From Takifugu bimaculatus (taxonomy: Eukaryota; Chordata; Actinopteri; Tetraodontiformes; Tetraodontidae): a stretch of DNA of 64,000 nt. A program made the translations under genes and the position numbers. The DNA is taken from positions 8,965,197-9,029,196 of the forward strand of contig CP034986.1 of assembly GCA_004026145.2 (NCBI GenBank), given 5' to 3'. The first letter of the stretch is position 1. Each line of letters opens with the position of its first letter. This document shows, one piece after another, positions 34,823-45,953 of the stretch. The notes under the pieces are model-generated. The model did not search any database. It was not told the DNA's origin and worked only from the letters and a program-made list of their open reading frames with translations.

Positions 34823-37800
34823 GTCGAGACCACACACACTCCCAGTAGCTGCTGGTGCCCCCCCCGTACATCTTGGCTGTAGTTGTGTTATTTGGTTGAC
34901 CTCTGGGGTCCGGATGTGACCTCTGACCTGTGGCCCAACAACGGCCGACCCCCCATGTGGGGGCCCGGCAGAGGGAACCCTCGGCTCCGAGGCCGGCGGG
35001 AACTCCAGACCATCAGGTTCTTTGATGGGAAGTTTTAAACAGAAAATCCCATCAGAGGGCCTCAGAAGTATAGTGCTTTCCAGAGTGTGGTTGAGTTCAG
35101 GATGGAGATGAAAGCACCTGAACTCATCAAAGCTCGGAATGTTCCAGGTGCGGCGTTCCTGGGAGAGGAGGCGCCCTGATACCAGGACTCTGCAGTATCG
35201 CCGCTCGCCACCGTCCTGGCGACGGAAGAGAAACTTCTGGCGTTCCGCTTCTCTCCTCACCAACATGTTCGGATCACTCAAGAATATTTCAACTTCAAAG
35301 CGCAGCTAAGCTAGCTTAGCACGTCGGTCCAGGTTCAGCTCCAGATGAAGCTAAACTGTGGTTCCGCCGAAGGTCCCGCGTCCCAGAACCAGCTCCTGGT
35401 TCCACGGAACACGAACGCATCGCAGCCTTGTTGCCTTTGGCCACACGGGCAGAACCCGATTCCCCGGAATCTCATGCATCCCAAACCTTTCCCACCGCAA
35501 TTCAGCTGTGGAAGAAACAACACACAAGGGGGGTCGGAACGTCAGAGGAAGAAGTCGGAGTAAACCTCGTACCCGGGGTCCCTGGTCGCCTTGATCGCCC
35601 TGCGGGAGGAGAGAGAGAGAGTGTGAGTCGGGAGCAGAACACGGACAGAACATGGACAGAACACGGAAGCCTCAAACGTTCCCTGCGGTCGGGAGGAAAA
35701 TCGCTTAAGATAACAGGGACCGACGGGGGGGGGTTCCACAGTTCTGGCTTCAATCGGAGCGAGTCGGAGCTCCGGGGACATTCCAGCGGGAGGAATTGTT
35801 TGTTTTCCAGATGGACCCGAACGCGTTTATCACATTAGAGCCGAGCGGGACCGCGAGGACGACCCGGAATTAAAACCATAATCCCCCCCCCACCTCATGG
35901 AGGAGCTCTCGGGATCCTCCAGGGCAGAGCGCCCCTCCCTGACTGGACCCACCTCCCATCCCCAGTAAAACCAGTTGGAAACACGGAGGCTCCGGTTTTG
36001 TAACTTTTCTCCACGCTGCCGTTCCAAAAACCGGTTTGAACAGGAAACCGGAGCTGGGGGGGGGGGTTATGAGGGGGGGTTATGGGGGGGTCGAAATGGT
36101 TCCCATTAAAGACACCAGTCGGCCTCATGTGAGCGAGACTGCAGCAGATGCTCCAGAATTCCCAAACCTGCCCAACGGTCCCACGACCTCGGGCCGGACC
36201 AGCACCGGGCCTCCAGTCCAGAACTGGTTTTACACTTCTGATCATCAGGGGAACTAATCTGAGCTAAGCTAACAGGCTAAACGGGGTTTGGAGGACGCTT
36301 TGACCCGGGAAGAGGTGCTGGATCCACCCACCTTTTCACCTTTTGGACCTGGGGGGCCCTAGGAGAAAGGAAACAGGGGTTAGTGAAGGAAAAGGACAGT
36401 TAAAAACCATCAAAGGTCACGATAAACCACAGCTGGGTGGGAGGAGGGGTCATGTGACCTCACGGGTCGGTCAGGAACCAACCAGAACCGGGTTGGGCCA
36501 AGATCCTGACCATGTTTACTCAGAGGGTCCAATCCAGAGAGCTTGGACCCGGAGCAGACGGGCTCGAGCAGAAACACCAGGTCCTGGAACATTCCAGGTA
36601 TTCCAGGATCTCAGGCTGGTGCTGATGGGAAACGTCGCTCGAAGGTCCAGAACCTGCTCGTATGACGGTTGCAGGTCATCACCCGTGTCCAGGACTGACT
36701 GTCCGTCCGGAGCCTTCCGTCAGGAACGCTGGGAGCGTTGGGATTCATCCCGGGCTGCCTGGTCCTGAGAGGCCTCGGCAGACCGGAGGAGCCTGCGAAT
36801 GTCTGACTGCAGATATTGGAAATCAAATCTGACTTCTATTTTTAAACACGGAGCGGAGGCGCTGCGGAGGCGCTCCGGAGGGGTCCAAATGTTTCTTCCA
36901 TTTCAGGGAAAATGCACTCCGGCCTTTTGTTGTTTGGGAAAATTGCATTTGGACGGCAACGGTGCCAAAGGCAGCGTGTCTGGCAGCGGGAACGCTGCAC
37001 CAATCACTGGGAGAACGGGTCCGGCAGCTGCTGGAGACGGGAACGCTGCTGGCTGAACCCTGATTGGGAATCCTGATCAAGCCCCCGCCAAGTGTTCCGG
37101 GTCGGGAAGGTCATTTTACTGCTCCGGAAGGAAAATGGAAAAGTTCCAAAGTTTCTGGATGATTTACGTGATTAAAGTGGATGATGCAACAATTAGCAGG
37201 TTAGCACGGCGCCGCAGGTGAACCCCGGGGTTAGCCTCTCTGTTAGCCCCTCTGTTAGCCTCTCCGGTAGCCCCTCCGTTAGCCTCTCTGTTAGCCCCTC
37301 CGTTACCCCCTCCGTTAGCCTCTCTGTTAGCCCCTCCGTTAGCCTCTCTGTTAGCCCCTCCGTTACCCCCTCTGTTAGCCCCTCCATTAGCCTCTCTGTT
37401 AGCCCCTCCGTTACCCCCTCCGTTAGCCTCTCTGTTAGCCTCTCTGGTAGCCCCTCCGTTAGCCCCTCTGTTAGCCCCTCTGTTAGCCTCTCTGTTAGCC
37501 CCTCCGTTAGCCCCTCCGTTAGCCTCTCCGTTAGCCCCTCCGTTAGCCCCTCCGTTAGCCCCTCCGTTAGCGTCTCGATCACGATCACCTGTCTGGGATT
37601 TCACATGTGGCGTTCAGGTGTGAAAGCGGTGGTTCGGCGTTCTTCCCGGCGGCCACGCTGAGGCCTTCCTTCATCCTCCTGATCAGCTCCAGATGTTCCC
37701 GGCGTTCCTCTGAACGATCCCCCAGACTTCTCCTTCTTCTGCTAATCCCGCCGAGGCTGTAAAAACGTTTGGTAGCTGCATTAACGTGCCGGCGGCGACG

Positions 37801-39390
37801 CCCTGGATCCGATGGGGAACGTGTGGGTGTTTTCGGAGCACCTGCTCATTTTCCGAGCCAGCCTCAGATTATCCTGATTATTCCAACGCTCGCACGGCGG
37901 AGTGCCTGTCAGAGGCGATCACGCCACGCTCCCGCCGACTCCGTAGCAACGGTGGAGCGGCGGCAGGTGCGTCTTTGTGGCGCCGACTCTCAGATCTGCG
38001 CTCTGATTTCGCCTCCAGGACGCAGCAGCTGGACGCCGTCCACGTCCCATAATTCTCCGTCTCTGGCTGCTCTTCAAAGGAAGCCCTCCGGCAGGTGATC
38101 GGCGCTCCATCGGGATGAGTTTTATTGGAACAAAGTGGCACGCTGCCTGTCCTCGCTAACCCTGCACGTTGCGCATGCTAAGCTAACCGGCGGCGGCCTC
38201 CGTCTGAGACCGGAGAAACTCAGGTTCCTCCTTTGTGACGGCGAGCAGCCGACGTCCGTCTCCACTTCCTGTCACCGCCGCTCGGTCGTACGCCCGGAAT
38301 CACTGATGTCCAACGTCCTGCCTGGGAGGTTCTGGTGGACCAGGACCAGTCCTAGTGGACGAGGACCAGTTCTGGTGGACCAGGACCAGTGCTGGTGGAC
38401 CAGGACCAGTTCTGGTGGACCAGGACCCCCCCAACATGACGCGAGGACGTCTGTGATGATGTAACAGCAGCTTAAAGTTGGGGGTCGACGCGGGGTCAAA
38501 GGTCACGTCGGTGAAGGTCAGAGGAGGAAGTGATGATGGTCCCTCGTGGTCCTGAGGCAGCATCAAGGAGCTAATGTGTGTTAGCAGCTTCCAGCTAAAG
38601 CATCAACGTGGCCGTTGGCGCCCGTCGTCACGGTTTCAGATGCTAGCGGAGGCTAATTTAGCTGTCATTTAGGGGCGTATCAGCTAATGCGGCTAATTTA
38701 GCAACAAATTGTCGGGTGTAATTGTGAGTTCCTGGAGGACACATCAACTCTGCATTCTTCACATTCTTCGAGAACATTTAGGAGCCCCAAAGTCAGGAAT
38801 TGGCGTTAGCGTCGGCCGTGTTAGCCGCTGTTGACATGACTCCGCCATTTTTGTGGGTTTGGCTGCGAGCCGCTACGCCACCGCGGCCTCCGCGCTCCTT
38901 CCCAGCGCAGCGACCTGCTAAAGGCATCAGGGTCCAGGAAACCGGCCCCAAATGTCGTCCACATGGTTCCAATCATCTCGCCTCGGAGCTCCGGCACCAC
39001 CGGAACGCCGCCTCTATACGGCCGCTCGCTGTGCTCGGATACGCCACTGCGCCGTCTGCTCGCCACTCCAGAGGTCAAAGGGCAGAAATAAAGGCTCCAC
39101 TGTGTCGGAACGTTGCTGTTGCTCCGAAGCCCCACAGGTGAAACACACGGGAACCAGGAGAGTCTCCAGGAGAAACCTCGTTGTCTCTGCACCAAATTAG
39201 CCCTGGGGGCGGGGCCATGAGGGGGCGGGGCCATGAGGGGCGGGGTTAATGGAGGACAGAGATGTGAGTGATCAGAGCAGCAACAATAACGGTGGTTGGG
39301 GAGGGGGGGGGAACCGCACTGGAGACGGACCTGGGAATGTCATCTGTTTCCCATAATCCACCCAGGTCCACAATTAGCCAGCAGAAAATG

Positions 39391-39433
<43 letters not shown>

Positions 39434-39435
39434 GC

Positions 39436-39478
<43 letters not shown>

Positions 39479-41640
39479 TGTGTGTGTGTGTGTGAAGCGC
39501 TTGTTTCTCTTCTGTGGTTTCAGCTCCTGATCAGAAGGACTCAAGGCTCCAAACTGGGCTGCAGAAGGTCCAGGTCTGAAGGTCCAGGTCTGAGGGTCCA
39601 GGTCTGAGGGTCCAGGTCTGAGGGTCCAGGTCTGAAGGTCCAGGTCTGAGGGTCCAGGTCTGAGGGTCCAGGACTGAGGGCCCAGGTCTGAGGGTCCAGG
39701 TCTGAGGAACTCCTCGGGATCCGGACCCAGCATGATTCTCCATCCTCCACCTGCACCGGTGGAACAGGTGGGAACGGACACGGAACCAAGAGAACCGGCC
39801 GGGGAGCCGGAGCGGGCCGCCTCTGGGCCCTGTTTTGTCTAAATGGCGGCCGTGGTCGCGATGGCGTTGGAGGGGGCGGAGCTGGAGCGCCGCCGCCGGC
39901 TTGGTGTTTTACGCTTGAGCGGTGCTAAATGGAGCAGGCAAACCCAGCGGCGGCGCTCGGCTGGACGCGTTCCTACGGAGAGAGGAGGAGGAGCCAGAGG
40001 ATCCAGCTGTCCGACCTGCAGCGGCTCCGTTTCCAGGGGCAACGAGGAGGAAAAAGCGGGAGCACCAAACCGCGTTTCCATGTCGGAACGCCAGCGAACG
40101 CACCGCAGATCTGGCTGAGGGGCTTTGATTGGGACGCCCTCGTTCCCGCTCCGTGACCGCCGTTCCTCAGCGCCGATGAGGTCACGGCGCCAGCTGAGGC
40201 GCTAACGGGAATCTGGTCCCGACCTCGGGTTTAAACTGGCCGTTCCGCTCTTGGACATCCATTTCCAATGGTTTGGGAATCTAAAGACTAAATCCAAACG
40301 GTGGCGTTGATGGACTTCCTGATTCTCCACCTGGGACCTCATTAGCATCCCCTCATTAGCATCCCCAGGCTAACAGAGGGGTCCAGAGTGGGTTCTGGCA
40401 GGAAGTGTGTTACCTCAGAGGTCCGAAGGGGCGGAGCCGGGATACTTACAGGAGGTCCTGGAAGAGAGAGAAGAACGTTGGTTAGCTCCCGACAGACGAT
40501 GCCTTCGCTGGCACGCCGGCCTCAGACATTCCACACCAGCGCTTCCCACCTGTATATTTAGAAGCAGCATTCCTGAACATCATATTCCAGGTTTACGAGC
40601 GGCTCCGGTTTCACCGCTACAAGAGCTTGTTAACCCCCCCCCCCCCCGTTTTTGTGAGGTGGCGCTCGTCTTTCCCCCCAATTACCGCCGCTCAAAGGGC
40701 CCCCAAAGCCTGTAAATCACCTCTGGACCCCCCCAGCTGGACCCCCCCAGCTGGACCCCCCCAGCTGGACCCAGAGCCTTTCCAGGGCCCGCGTCCTTGA
40801 ACTGGTCGGATCGCTAAAGCAGCTGCGGCGTTTACGATGGCGGGGGCGGCGCCGCCTCACAGGAGCGCACTCAGCACAGCATAAAGGCACGAAAAATTAA
40901 ACTTTAAAGACTTTTTTGGGGGGGGGGGGCAACATCAATCCTCCTATTCTGCTCAGGCACCAGGAGGGACGTCCAGCGAGCGGAGCGGCGGCGGCGGCGG
41001 CGGCGTGCTGCCTTCACTGCCACACGTTCCCTCTGCGTGCACGGTGCTTTCATCCCTGGGGGGTCATGAATTAGAGATGCCCAGAACACTTAAGAGGGAA
41101 CCCGGGGGTGTGGGGGGCTGACGCCGCAGAACGCCGCCCGGGCCCTTCAGCTCGCTCCCATCATGCTTTGCTGCCATTTCCACGGCAACAGGTGACTTTT
41201 CTCCGTTTAGCCTTTTAGCCCGGCAGAACCTCCAGGTCCGACAGAGCCCCCCCACAAATGAGGCTAAATTTGAGGCCGCCTGCTCATAACTCAAGCTGGG
41301 GGGGTCAGAAAGCCCCCCCCCCCCCCCCACGGACCTCACTCCGGATCATCTTTACTCCGTCTCCTGGTTTCCTCCTGGAAAATCTGGTCTTTGGTCCAAG
41401 CGGACACCACAAATTACACATCTATGAGCTGCCCCCCCCCCCCACACACACACACACCGACTCCCCCCACACACACACACACACACACCGACCCCCCCCC
41501 CCCACACACACACACACACACACCGACCCCCCCCCCACACACACACGGTTGTTGAGTGCTGGAGGATTTACTGACACACACTCATAAATACGTACCGGGC
41601 TCTCCGTTGCGGCCTCGTCTTCCTCGCTTTCCCGGAGGTC
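18065..41640 (-). CDS. col25a1: Collagen type XXV alpha 1 (CLAC precursor), 36 exons found, N-terminus missing
   Basis: COL25A1 is a type II transmembrane collagen, shed as the amyloid-plaque component CLAC and needed for motor-nerve entry into muscle. Exons (5' to 3'): 41640-41596, 40457-40450, 36358-36332, 35599-35573, 33549-33490, 32468-32352, 31916-31881, 29606-29580, 28565-28521, 28239-28195, 27911-27885, 27493-27449, 26543-26511, 26226-26191, 25266-25222, 24323-24261, 23977-23909, 23818-23774, 23688-23644, 23516-23439, 23330-23307, 22942-22898, 22821-22777, 22685-22605, 22536-22474, 22401-22351, 22254-22228, 22151-22071, 21866-21831, 21608-21555, 21469-21416, 21339-21313, 21222-21169, 19867-19781, 19503-19426, 18130-18065. 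All are phase 0 except the first two. Family-diagnostic imperfections are kept: GSSAAGIK, GPPGRGEQGEPG, ATEIIDYNGN...EALQ plus KIATLTVT, and the end GPDGLPMPGCWQK. COL23A1 lacks these. No shifts seen. Confidence 0.94.
18203..18396. repeat. Tandem repeat, 13 bp (GATCAATAACAAC)
   Basis: About 15 copies of GATCAATAACAAN in the last col25a1 intron, 70 bases upstream (sense direction) of the terminal exon. Confidence 0.95.
18465..18529. repeat. Perfect 30-bp inverted repeat with 5-nt loop
   Basis: Left arm 18465-18494 and right arm 18500-18529 are exact reverse complements around GTTGT. Each arm holds the 15-bp unit GATGCTAACATGGTT nearly twice. It lies in the last intron of col25a1 and would fold as a 30-bp hairpin in the transcript. 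Confidence 0.95.
18794..19152. repeat. Minisatellite, about 20 bp (GCTGGGAGGGGTTAATGTGG)
   Basis: About 17 degenerate units of GCTGGGAGGRGYTAAYRTGR in the last col25a1 intron. Confidence 0.95.
19426..19503 (-). CDS. col25a1: col25a1: C-terminal exon B (ends LDAPCQL)
   Basis: 78 nt, phase 0, GFRGFKGEKGEPGQPGLDG then LDAPCQL. Joined to the last exon it gives LDAPCQLGPDGLPMPGCWQK, the canonical collagen XXV end with two cysteines that can bridge chains. Confidence 0.85.
19781..19867 (-). CDS. col25a1: col25a1: C-terminal exon A (ends LDAPCPL)
   Basis: 87 nt, phase 0, Lys-rich collagen (GEKGKKGKKGPKGEKG) ending GLDAPCPL, with donor TTG/GTATGT. It is paralogous in layout to the next exon, which ends LDAPCQL with donor TTG/GTACAG. 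Either can join the final exon in frame, and so can both in series. Confidence 0.82.
20337..20545. repeat. Short tandem repeat of ATCTGA/ATCTAA words
   Basis: About 200 bases of interleaved GATCTGAACT, GATCTAATCT and related pentamer-based units in the col25a1 intron between exon A and the exon at 21169. Confidence 0.9.
20610..20983. repeat. Minisatellite, about 29 bp (GGGAGGTTAGCATTGGGCTAACAACA)
   Basis: About 13 copies alternating GGGAGGTTAGCAT, TGGGCTAGCAACA and close variants, in the same col25a1 intron as the preceding repeat. Confidence 0.93.
23307..23516 (-). CDS. col25a1: col25a1: central non-collagenous domain, two exons
   Basis: Exon 23516-23439 (78 nt) ends a collagen stretch and runs into ATEIIDYNGNIQEALQ. 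The 24-nt exon 23330-23307 adds KIATLTVT before collagen resumes with GPPGPPGPMG. The pair is the conserved hydrophobic interruption between the first two collagen domains of collagen XXV and is a likely trimer-nucleating segment. Confidence 0.88.
24324..25221. other. col25a1 intron with a G-rich array
   Basis: Non-coding intron. 25107-25200 is an array of TCTGGGGGGGG-type units on the plus strand, so the transcript reads C-rich. Nothing else recognised. Confidence 0.8.
25267..26190. other. col25a1 intron with GCTAA repeats
   Basis: Non-coding. 25295-25345 is a short run of AGCTA/GCTAA pentamers (AGCTAAGCTAAGCTAGG). No exon with Gly-X-Y frame was found in the remainder. Confidence 0.75.
26544..27448. 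other. col25a1 intron with a (TG)n-rich tract
   Basis: Non-coding apart from a TG/GGGG composite microsatellite at 27170-27292. Confidence 0.8.
28566..29579. other. col25a1 intron ending in a C-rich array next to a splice donor
   Basis: The last part (29417-29579) is made of CCACTCCCCTTCTGCCCCCC units that include a copy of the real exon-donor boundary. The rest is non-coding with no recognised element. Confidence 0.85.
29417..29595. repeat. C-rich minisatellite overlapping a col25a1 exon end
   Basis: Units of about 20 bp, CCACTCCCCTTCTGCCCCC. The exon 29580-29606 and its donor appear to be one unit of the array; a second unit at 29491-29506 keeps the intact donor sequence CAGAAG/GTGAGTGG on the minus strand. 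Confidence 0.88.
29607..31880. other. col25a1 intron, no further exon seen
   Basis: About 2.3 kb of unique non-coding sequence with scattered GCTAA words. No Gly-X-Y exon or RNA gene recognised. Confidence 0.65.
33490..33549 (-). CDS. col25a1: col25a1: non-collagenous interruption exon
   Basis: 60 nt, phase 0, encoding GSPGLP followed by 14 residues without Gly-X-Y (SLAALHSNQILTVK). It sits between the exon ending GDQGPR and the one starting GDQGQAGPP. Human COL25A1 also has a non-collagenous insert at this point, but I recall its residues as quite different. Acceptor (GTGTCCTTCAG) and donor (AAG/GTTTGT) are acceptable. Confidence 0.75.
33550..35572. other. col25a1 intron with two (CA)n blocks
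   Basis: Non-coding. 34735-34838 holds two (CA)n blocks separated by copies of CCTGTCGAGACCACAC, so the microsatellite itself is tandemly duplicated. No exon seen in the remainder. Confidence 0.75.
37226..37572. repeat. Minisatellite, 12 bp (GTTAGCCCCTCC)
   Basis: About 28 units of GTTAGCCYCTCY in a col25a1 intron. The 12-bp period keeps frames open on both strands, so apparent repetitive proteins there are artefacts. Confidence 0.96.
38330..38432. repeat. Tandem repeat, about 19 bp (TTCTGGTGGACCAGGACCAG)
   Basis: Five units of TGGTGGACCAGGACCAGTNC in the same 4.1-kb intron. Confidence 0.9.
39391..39495. repeat. (TG)n/(TGCG)n microsatellite
   Basis: About 105 bases of TG dinucleotides with a central block of GTGC tetranucleotides. 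Confidence 0.95.
39565..39712. repeat. Tandem repeat, 14 bp (GGTCCAGGTCTGAG)
   Basis: About ten copies of GGTCCAGGTCTGAG with few substitutions. Confidence 0.95.
40450..40457 (-). CDS. col25a1: col25a1: 8-nt microexon
   Basis: GACCTCCT between a strong acceptor (CTTCTCTCTCTTCCAG) and a strong donor (GTAAGTAT). It completes the split Gly codon of the preceding exon (G/GA CCT CCT = Gly-Pro-Pro) and returns the frame to phase 0, exactly what the next 27-nt exon needs. Skipping it would shift the whole collagen frame. Confidence 0.8.
40458..41595. other. col25a1 intron with C-runs and (CA)n
   Basis: Non-coding. 40730-40772 carries three GCTGGACCCCCCCA units; 41430-41546 is a composite of C runs and (CA)n separated by CGAC. 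No exon seen. Confidence 0.75.
41596..41640 (-). CDS. col25a1: col25a1: first recognised exon, start of the collagen domain
   Basis: 45 nt beginning in phase 1, encoding GPPGKRGRRGRNGEP followed by the first base of a Gly codon. The basic KRGRRGR stretch matches the start of the first collagen domain, just after the shed ectodomain's N-terminus in the family. Acceptor TTATTCCAG and donor GTACGT are good. The upstream exon must end one base into a Gly codon. Confidence 0.85.
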
Positions 41641-41925
41641 CTGGAATAAAAGCAGATCCGACAGTCGGTCGTTTCATCGTTGTTGTGTTTGACTTTCACA
41701 GAAATAAACTTTATTGCCTTTGGATCCCAAACACTTTCAAGTTGACGCCAGCTAGCATTAGCACGCCAGCGCCGGCTCCGGAGGTCCGGCTGGAGCAGCA
41801 CCTCCGGGTGTCCGTCCACGTTAGGAAGACGCTTCTTTCCACTCAACATTCCGACCCTCCTCGGGTTCTCCTGTCGCCCGCGGCAACAACGTGGTTGTTA
41901 TGCAAATGAGCTTCTGACCCCAAGA

Positions 41926-42108
41926 GCACCGTGGAACCAGATCTGGAGCAGCACCGTGGGACCAGATCTGGAGCAGGATCGTGGAACCAGATCTGGAGCA
42001 GGACCGTGGAACCAGATCTGGAGCAGCACCGTGGAACCAGATCTGGATCAGCACCGTGGAACCAGATCTGGAGCAGCACCGTGGAACCAGATCTGGATCA
42101 GCACCGTG
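41926..42108. repeat. Tandem repeat, about 25 bp (CCGTGGAACCAGATCTGGAGCAGCA)
   Basis: Seven well-conserved units differing mostly at GGAGCAG/GGATCAG and CACC/GACC. Just upstream (sense direction) of the first recognised col25a1 exon. Confidence 0.95.
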
Positions 42109-45100
42109 GCGGAACAAATGACCCCAAATCATCTCACAATAGCGATAAAATTAGCATCTTGCTAAATCCAGCTATGCTAACTTCCTGCCGGAGGCTCCCC
42201 TCGTGTTAGCCGGGCAACACACAGGAGCTTTATGCTAGCAGTCCTGGAAGCGACTCTGTTCCCTTTGGGGCCGGTCCAGGAGAAGGTCCGGCGCCGGGGA
42301 ACGGTGCGACCACAGGTGGAGTCGGACTCTCGCGGCAGCTGACGGGACTTTTCCTGCCTGCGTTTGTTTTTGGAGGATCCGAGAGGAACAGAAGTGGTTT
42401 TCGTCCTCCTCGTTCACTCCGGAATGTTCTCTGCCCCCCCGACGTGGCGACCCAGGACCGTTCTCAGCCCAACGCCAGCAGGACCGGCGGGTCTGTCTGA
42501 TGACGAGGGTCAGCGGCGCCGGGCGGCCGGCCGAGAGCTAGTGGGAAGGTTCTGGGATTCTGTGGCTTCTCGGCGTTCCGGGATGGAAGCACTTCAAGCG
42601 AGGCGTCGCTGGAGACCCGGAACGTCGACGACTGTTTGACTCGTTTCTGGATCTAAAGTTTTAAATATTTGGACGCCTGGACGGAAGCTCCCAAACGTTG
42701 GTGCCCAGAAGGAATCGTTGAGAGCTGCTGGCGCGGCCTCATCTCATGCTAACGTGGGCTAAATCAGGATGTAGCCACTGGCATCGTTAGCATGCTAGCT
42801 TGCCCAAACCGCTGCTCCAAAGATGGAGAGAAACCCACTTAATGGCTCAACAACATTCAGACCATAACCTCATTAAATCGGGGACGTCAGCAGCGTCGAG
42901 CGTTGCTCGTTAAGCTAAAAGGCCGTCCGGGTGTCATGTGACCCTGGACCATGTGACCTGAGCCGTCTCCTGTCAAGCTTCTCGACCTGGAGCTGTGATG
43001 TATGGAACCAGTTCAAGTGAACCTGGAGTTACGTTTCTGGTTCACAAACATGCTGGAAAGGTCCCGAAGTTTAGCTAGCCTTAGCTTCAAAGCTATCAGC
43101 CAAGCTAACGAAACAAAAGCATGGAAACAAGTTTATCTACTTCTGTTGTGACGGTGCTCAATGTAGCCTTAGCAACCTAGCCTACCTCAGGCTCTTCATG
43201 GCTTCTCAGGCATCTATTAGCATTTTCTGTGTAGCATTGAAACATTCCAGGTATTCCAGAAGCTCCAGACGAGTTTCAGACGGTTCATTCGATCCCCGAC
43301 AGGGAACGTGGAGTTTATTAAAGCTGGCAACACCGACCGCGATGCAGGTCGGCGACTCTCTGCTCCGCGAGCGTTTGTTTCTTTACGAGAACATTTTTGT
43401 GGGGACATCTGGCAGAGACGGACGGTCCCGATCCCAGCGCCTCGTTGCTGCGCATGGAGATGAATAAATCACGGCACAAATGCTAATTTGTGGAACACTG
43501 GGTCCAGTGTCCAGCGGAAAAATGTAAATGGGACCACAAGTTTACAGTCGGGCTCGTGGGGAAATGTCACCGCGCTTGTTGTCGCTAACGGCGCTAGCTC
43601 CTGACGAAGCACAGACGCGCTCCGCACGGAGTCTGGAACTTCACTTTCCTCCAGAACCGCGACGTTCCAGTAAAACCAGAGCTCTTTAATTGGTCTCCTG
43701 TGGAGAAACGAAGTCTTTCGCTAAGTTGTTTTATTAGAGACTCAAGAAACTCGAGATGACGGACGATAAATGTTCCGACATGAAGCACCTGCGAAGGACC
43801 GCCGGCTCTCACAGGGAATGCTGGGACACAACATCCCATCGTCGTCTATAGTGGGAAGCTGCGGCAACAGGAGGGAGAGTTAAAGCATTAGCCAACGTTA
43901 GCATGCAGGGATCTTCGTCTGGCTTTAAATCATGTGCCCCCCCCCAAAGAAGAGGTGAGTTAGCGTCCCCGCGCGCTAATACGCCGCCTACTCCTGATTT
44001 ATCCCACCGGCTTCTCCGGGATCCAAGAGCTCCGCCGGGGTAAGAACAACTGAAAATGTGCTTCCGTGTTTCCGGACAGAGCCATTCATGTCGGGAATAG
44101 CGGGAACAGATGAGAGCGAGAGAGTCCTGGACTTTGTCTCGGCCGCCCCTCGAGGTCGCTCAGCGGCTTTTGTGGAGACAAAAACCCGGAGTCCCCTTGA
44201 ACCGCTGATCCGGCGGCCTGTCTCCGGGACAGGAAGTCCTTGTCGTAACGTCTGACCTGCTCAACTCCTCCTAATCCCTGAACTTCCTCAAACTTTTCCA
44301 GACAGAACTAAAGACAGAAGAAGCCGTCAAACAGACCCGTGCCGGTTCTCCGGACGCTCCGGATCCAGCTGCTGCTTCATGAAGCGGAATCAAAGCTTTT
44401 CAATTGTTTCCTGATTTTAATTGTTAGCTACTGCTAACCAGCTAACGTTAAGATGCTAGCTATGCTAGCCCGGGCCCTAAATATTCTCCCGTTTTTATTC
44501 TTGGAATTTTCCCGTTTCAGGTCGTTTTCAGAGGTTAGTCCCGATTACGGGAATCATTCCCGCTAAAAATGTTTTTATGCCGGAATATTGATCCTAATTA
44601 CTGAGGAGGGGGCGGAGCCACAGTTTCAGGTTATTCCTGATTCTGGAGAATCCGTCTTCCTCATTGTAGTCCTAAATGATCCCAGTTATGTTTTATCAGA
44701 AATGAGGAATTTTGTTGAGTTTCTACATTCAATCATCTCAGTCCGGCACCGGAGTTGGGAATTAATTTGGATTATCACCTCATTATAGGAGGAATTTGCC
44801 TGGGAAAACCGCAGCATTCCGGGGGAAATAAAACAGCACAAAGATCGTTTTTACAGATATTTGACAACAAAAAGGTTTTTCACAGAGAAAAACGGGATCA
44901 TCGGATCCGTCAGAGCTGCAGGGAGACAAACGGAGCCTCTCCGGGAGTCTTTTCATCACTTCCAAAGATCAATGTGTTTTCCTCTGGCTGCAGAGACACA
45001 CAAACGCCTCACACGCTCCCGGACCGGCAGAGGTCGGAAATCGATCGGCTCAGTCAGAAATCTCTCCTACGGAAGCCTGTGAGGGGCTTCTACGCCCGGA

Positions 45101-45884
45101 ATCCTTAATTGTGACAGTGGGAATGAATGGTTCCTGTCCGGTCCAGGTCCTGGTCCTGGTCCAGGTCCTGGTCCAGGTCCTGCAGCCTGCAGAACCACCA
45201 GATAAATGAAACCTGATTTCATTCCCAACACAATCCCGCCGCGGAGGCAACTCGCCTTATTGAATTTCCAGCCAGCGTTCCAGAAAACATGCTCAGGAAT
45301 GGGAGGAAAACTTGCTGAAAGTCCGGAGGTGTGAGTCCGGATCTGGACCCAAATCCAGGAGGTCTGGAGACTATGAAGGGAGGATGGGGGTGGGACTAGC
45401 GGAGAGTAATTAGCCGCGGTGCTAACTGATCAACGAGGAGGCCGACTGTCTCCGAAGGAAGTTAACGAGATTATTGACGGATTATTGACTTGTTCGGATC
45501 AGAACCGCGGAGGTCCGCCGAGGGTCACCGATGCTAACCTGACCAGGCGTTGTCATGGTAACACACGTCGCTCCTCTCTGGTCAGGATTGATGTCCCGCG
45601 TTACGTTTCAACATGATCTGAACGGGAACATCTGGACCCGAACCAGGAAAACAGATTAGGAACGTCTCAAACTCATCATGTCGTCACAAACCAGCGAGGA
45701 GACGAGCGGCGCGGGAATGTTTCACGTTCCGAGTGGAAACCCAAACAGAGTGTCAACGCCAGCCGGAACGCCATCTGAGGGCCCCTCCCCCCTCCCAGGC
45801 GGCACCAGAACCTGCATCAAACGGACAGAACAGGGAACCCAGAATTCCCTTCAAATAAAACCTCAGTCAGTCTTTCCTGTCAGA

Positions 45885-45953
45885 GCGCACACACACACGT
45901 GCACACACACGTGCACACACACACGTGCACACACACACATGTGCACACACACG
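45885..45953. repeat. (CA)n with GTG interruptions
   Basis: CACACACACGTGCACACACACGTGCACAC composite microsatellite. Confidence 0.9.

Larger units (their letters stand above)
36359..40449. other. col25a1 intron (about 4.1 kb) with several tandem arrays
   Basis: Non-coding. Contains arrays at 37226-37572, 38330-38432, 39391-39495 and 39565-39712, listed separately. 39190-39245 also holds two copies of a GGGGGCGGGGCCATGA unit. Confidence 0.75.

Noticed and set aside
37164..37661. Overlapping repetitive ORFs on both strands (Leu-Thr-Glu-Gly or Ser-Val-Ser-Pro repeats)
   Set aside because: They result from a 12-bp tandem repeat whose period is a multiple of three.
18065..41640. Assignment of the collagen to COL23A1
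   Set aside because: The layout (PLP lyase next to a transmembrane collagen) also fits PHYKPL-COL23A1. However, GSSAAGIK, GPPGRGE, ATEIIDYNGN with TLTVT, and the PMPGCWQK end are collagen XXV features.
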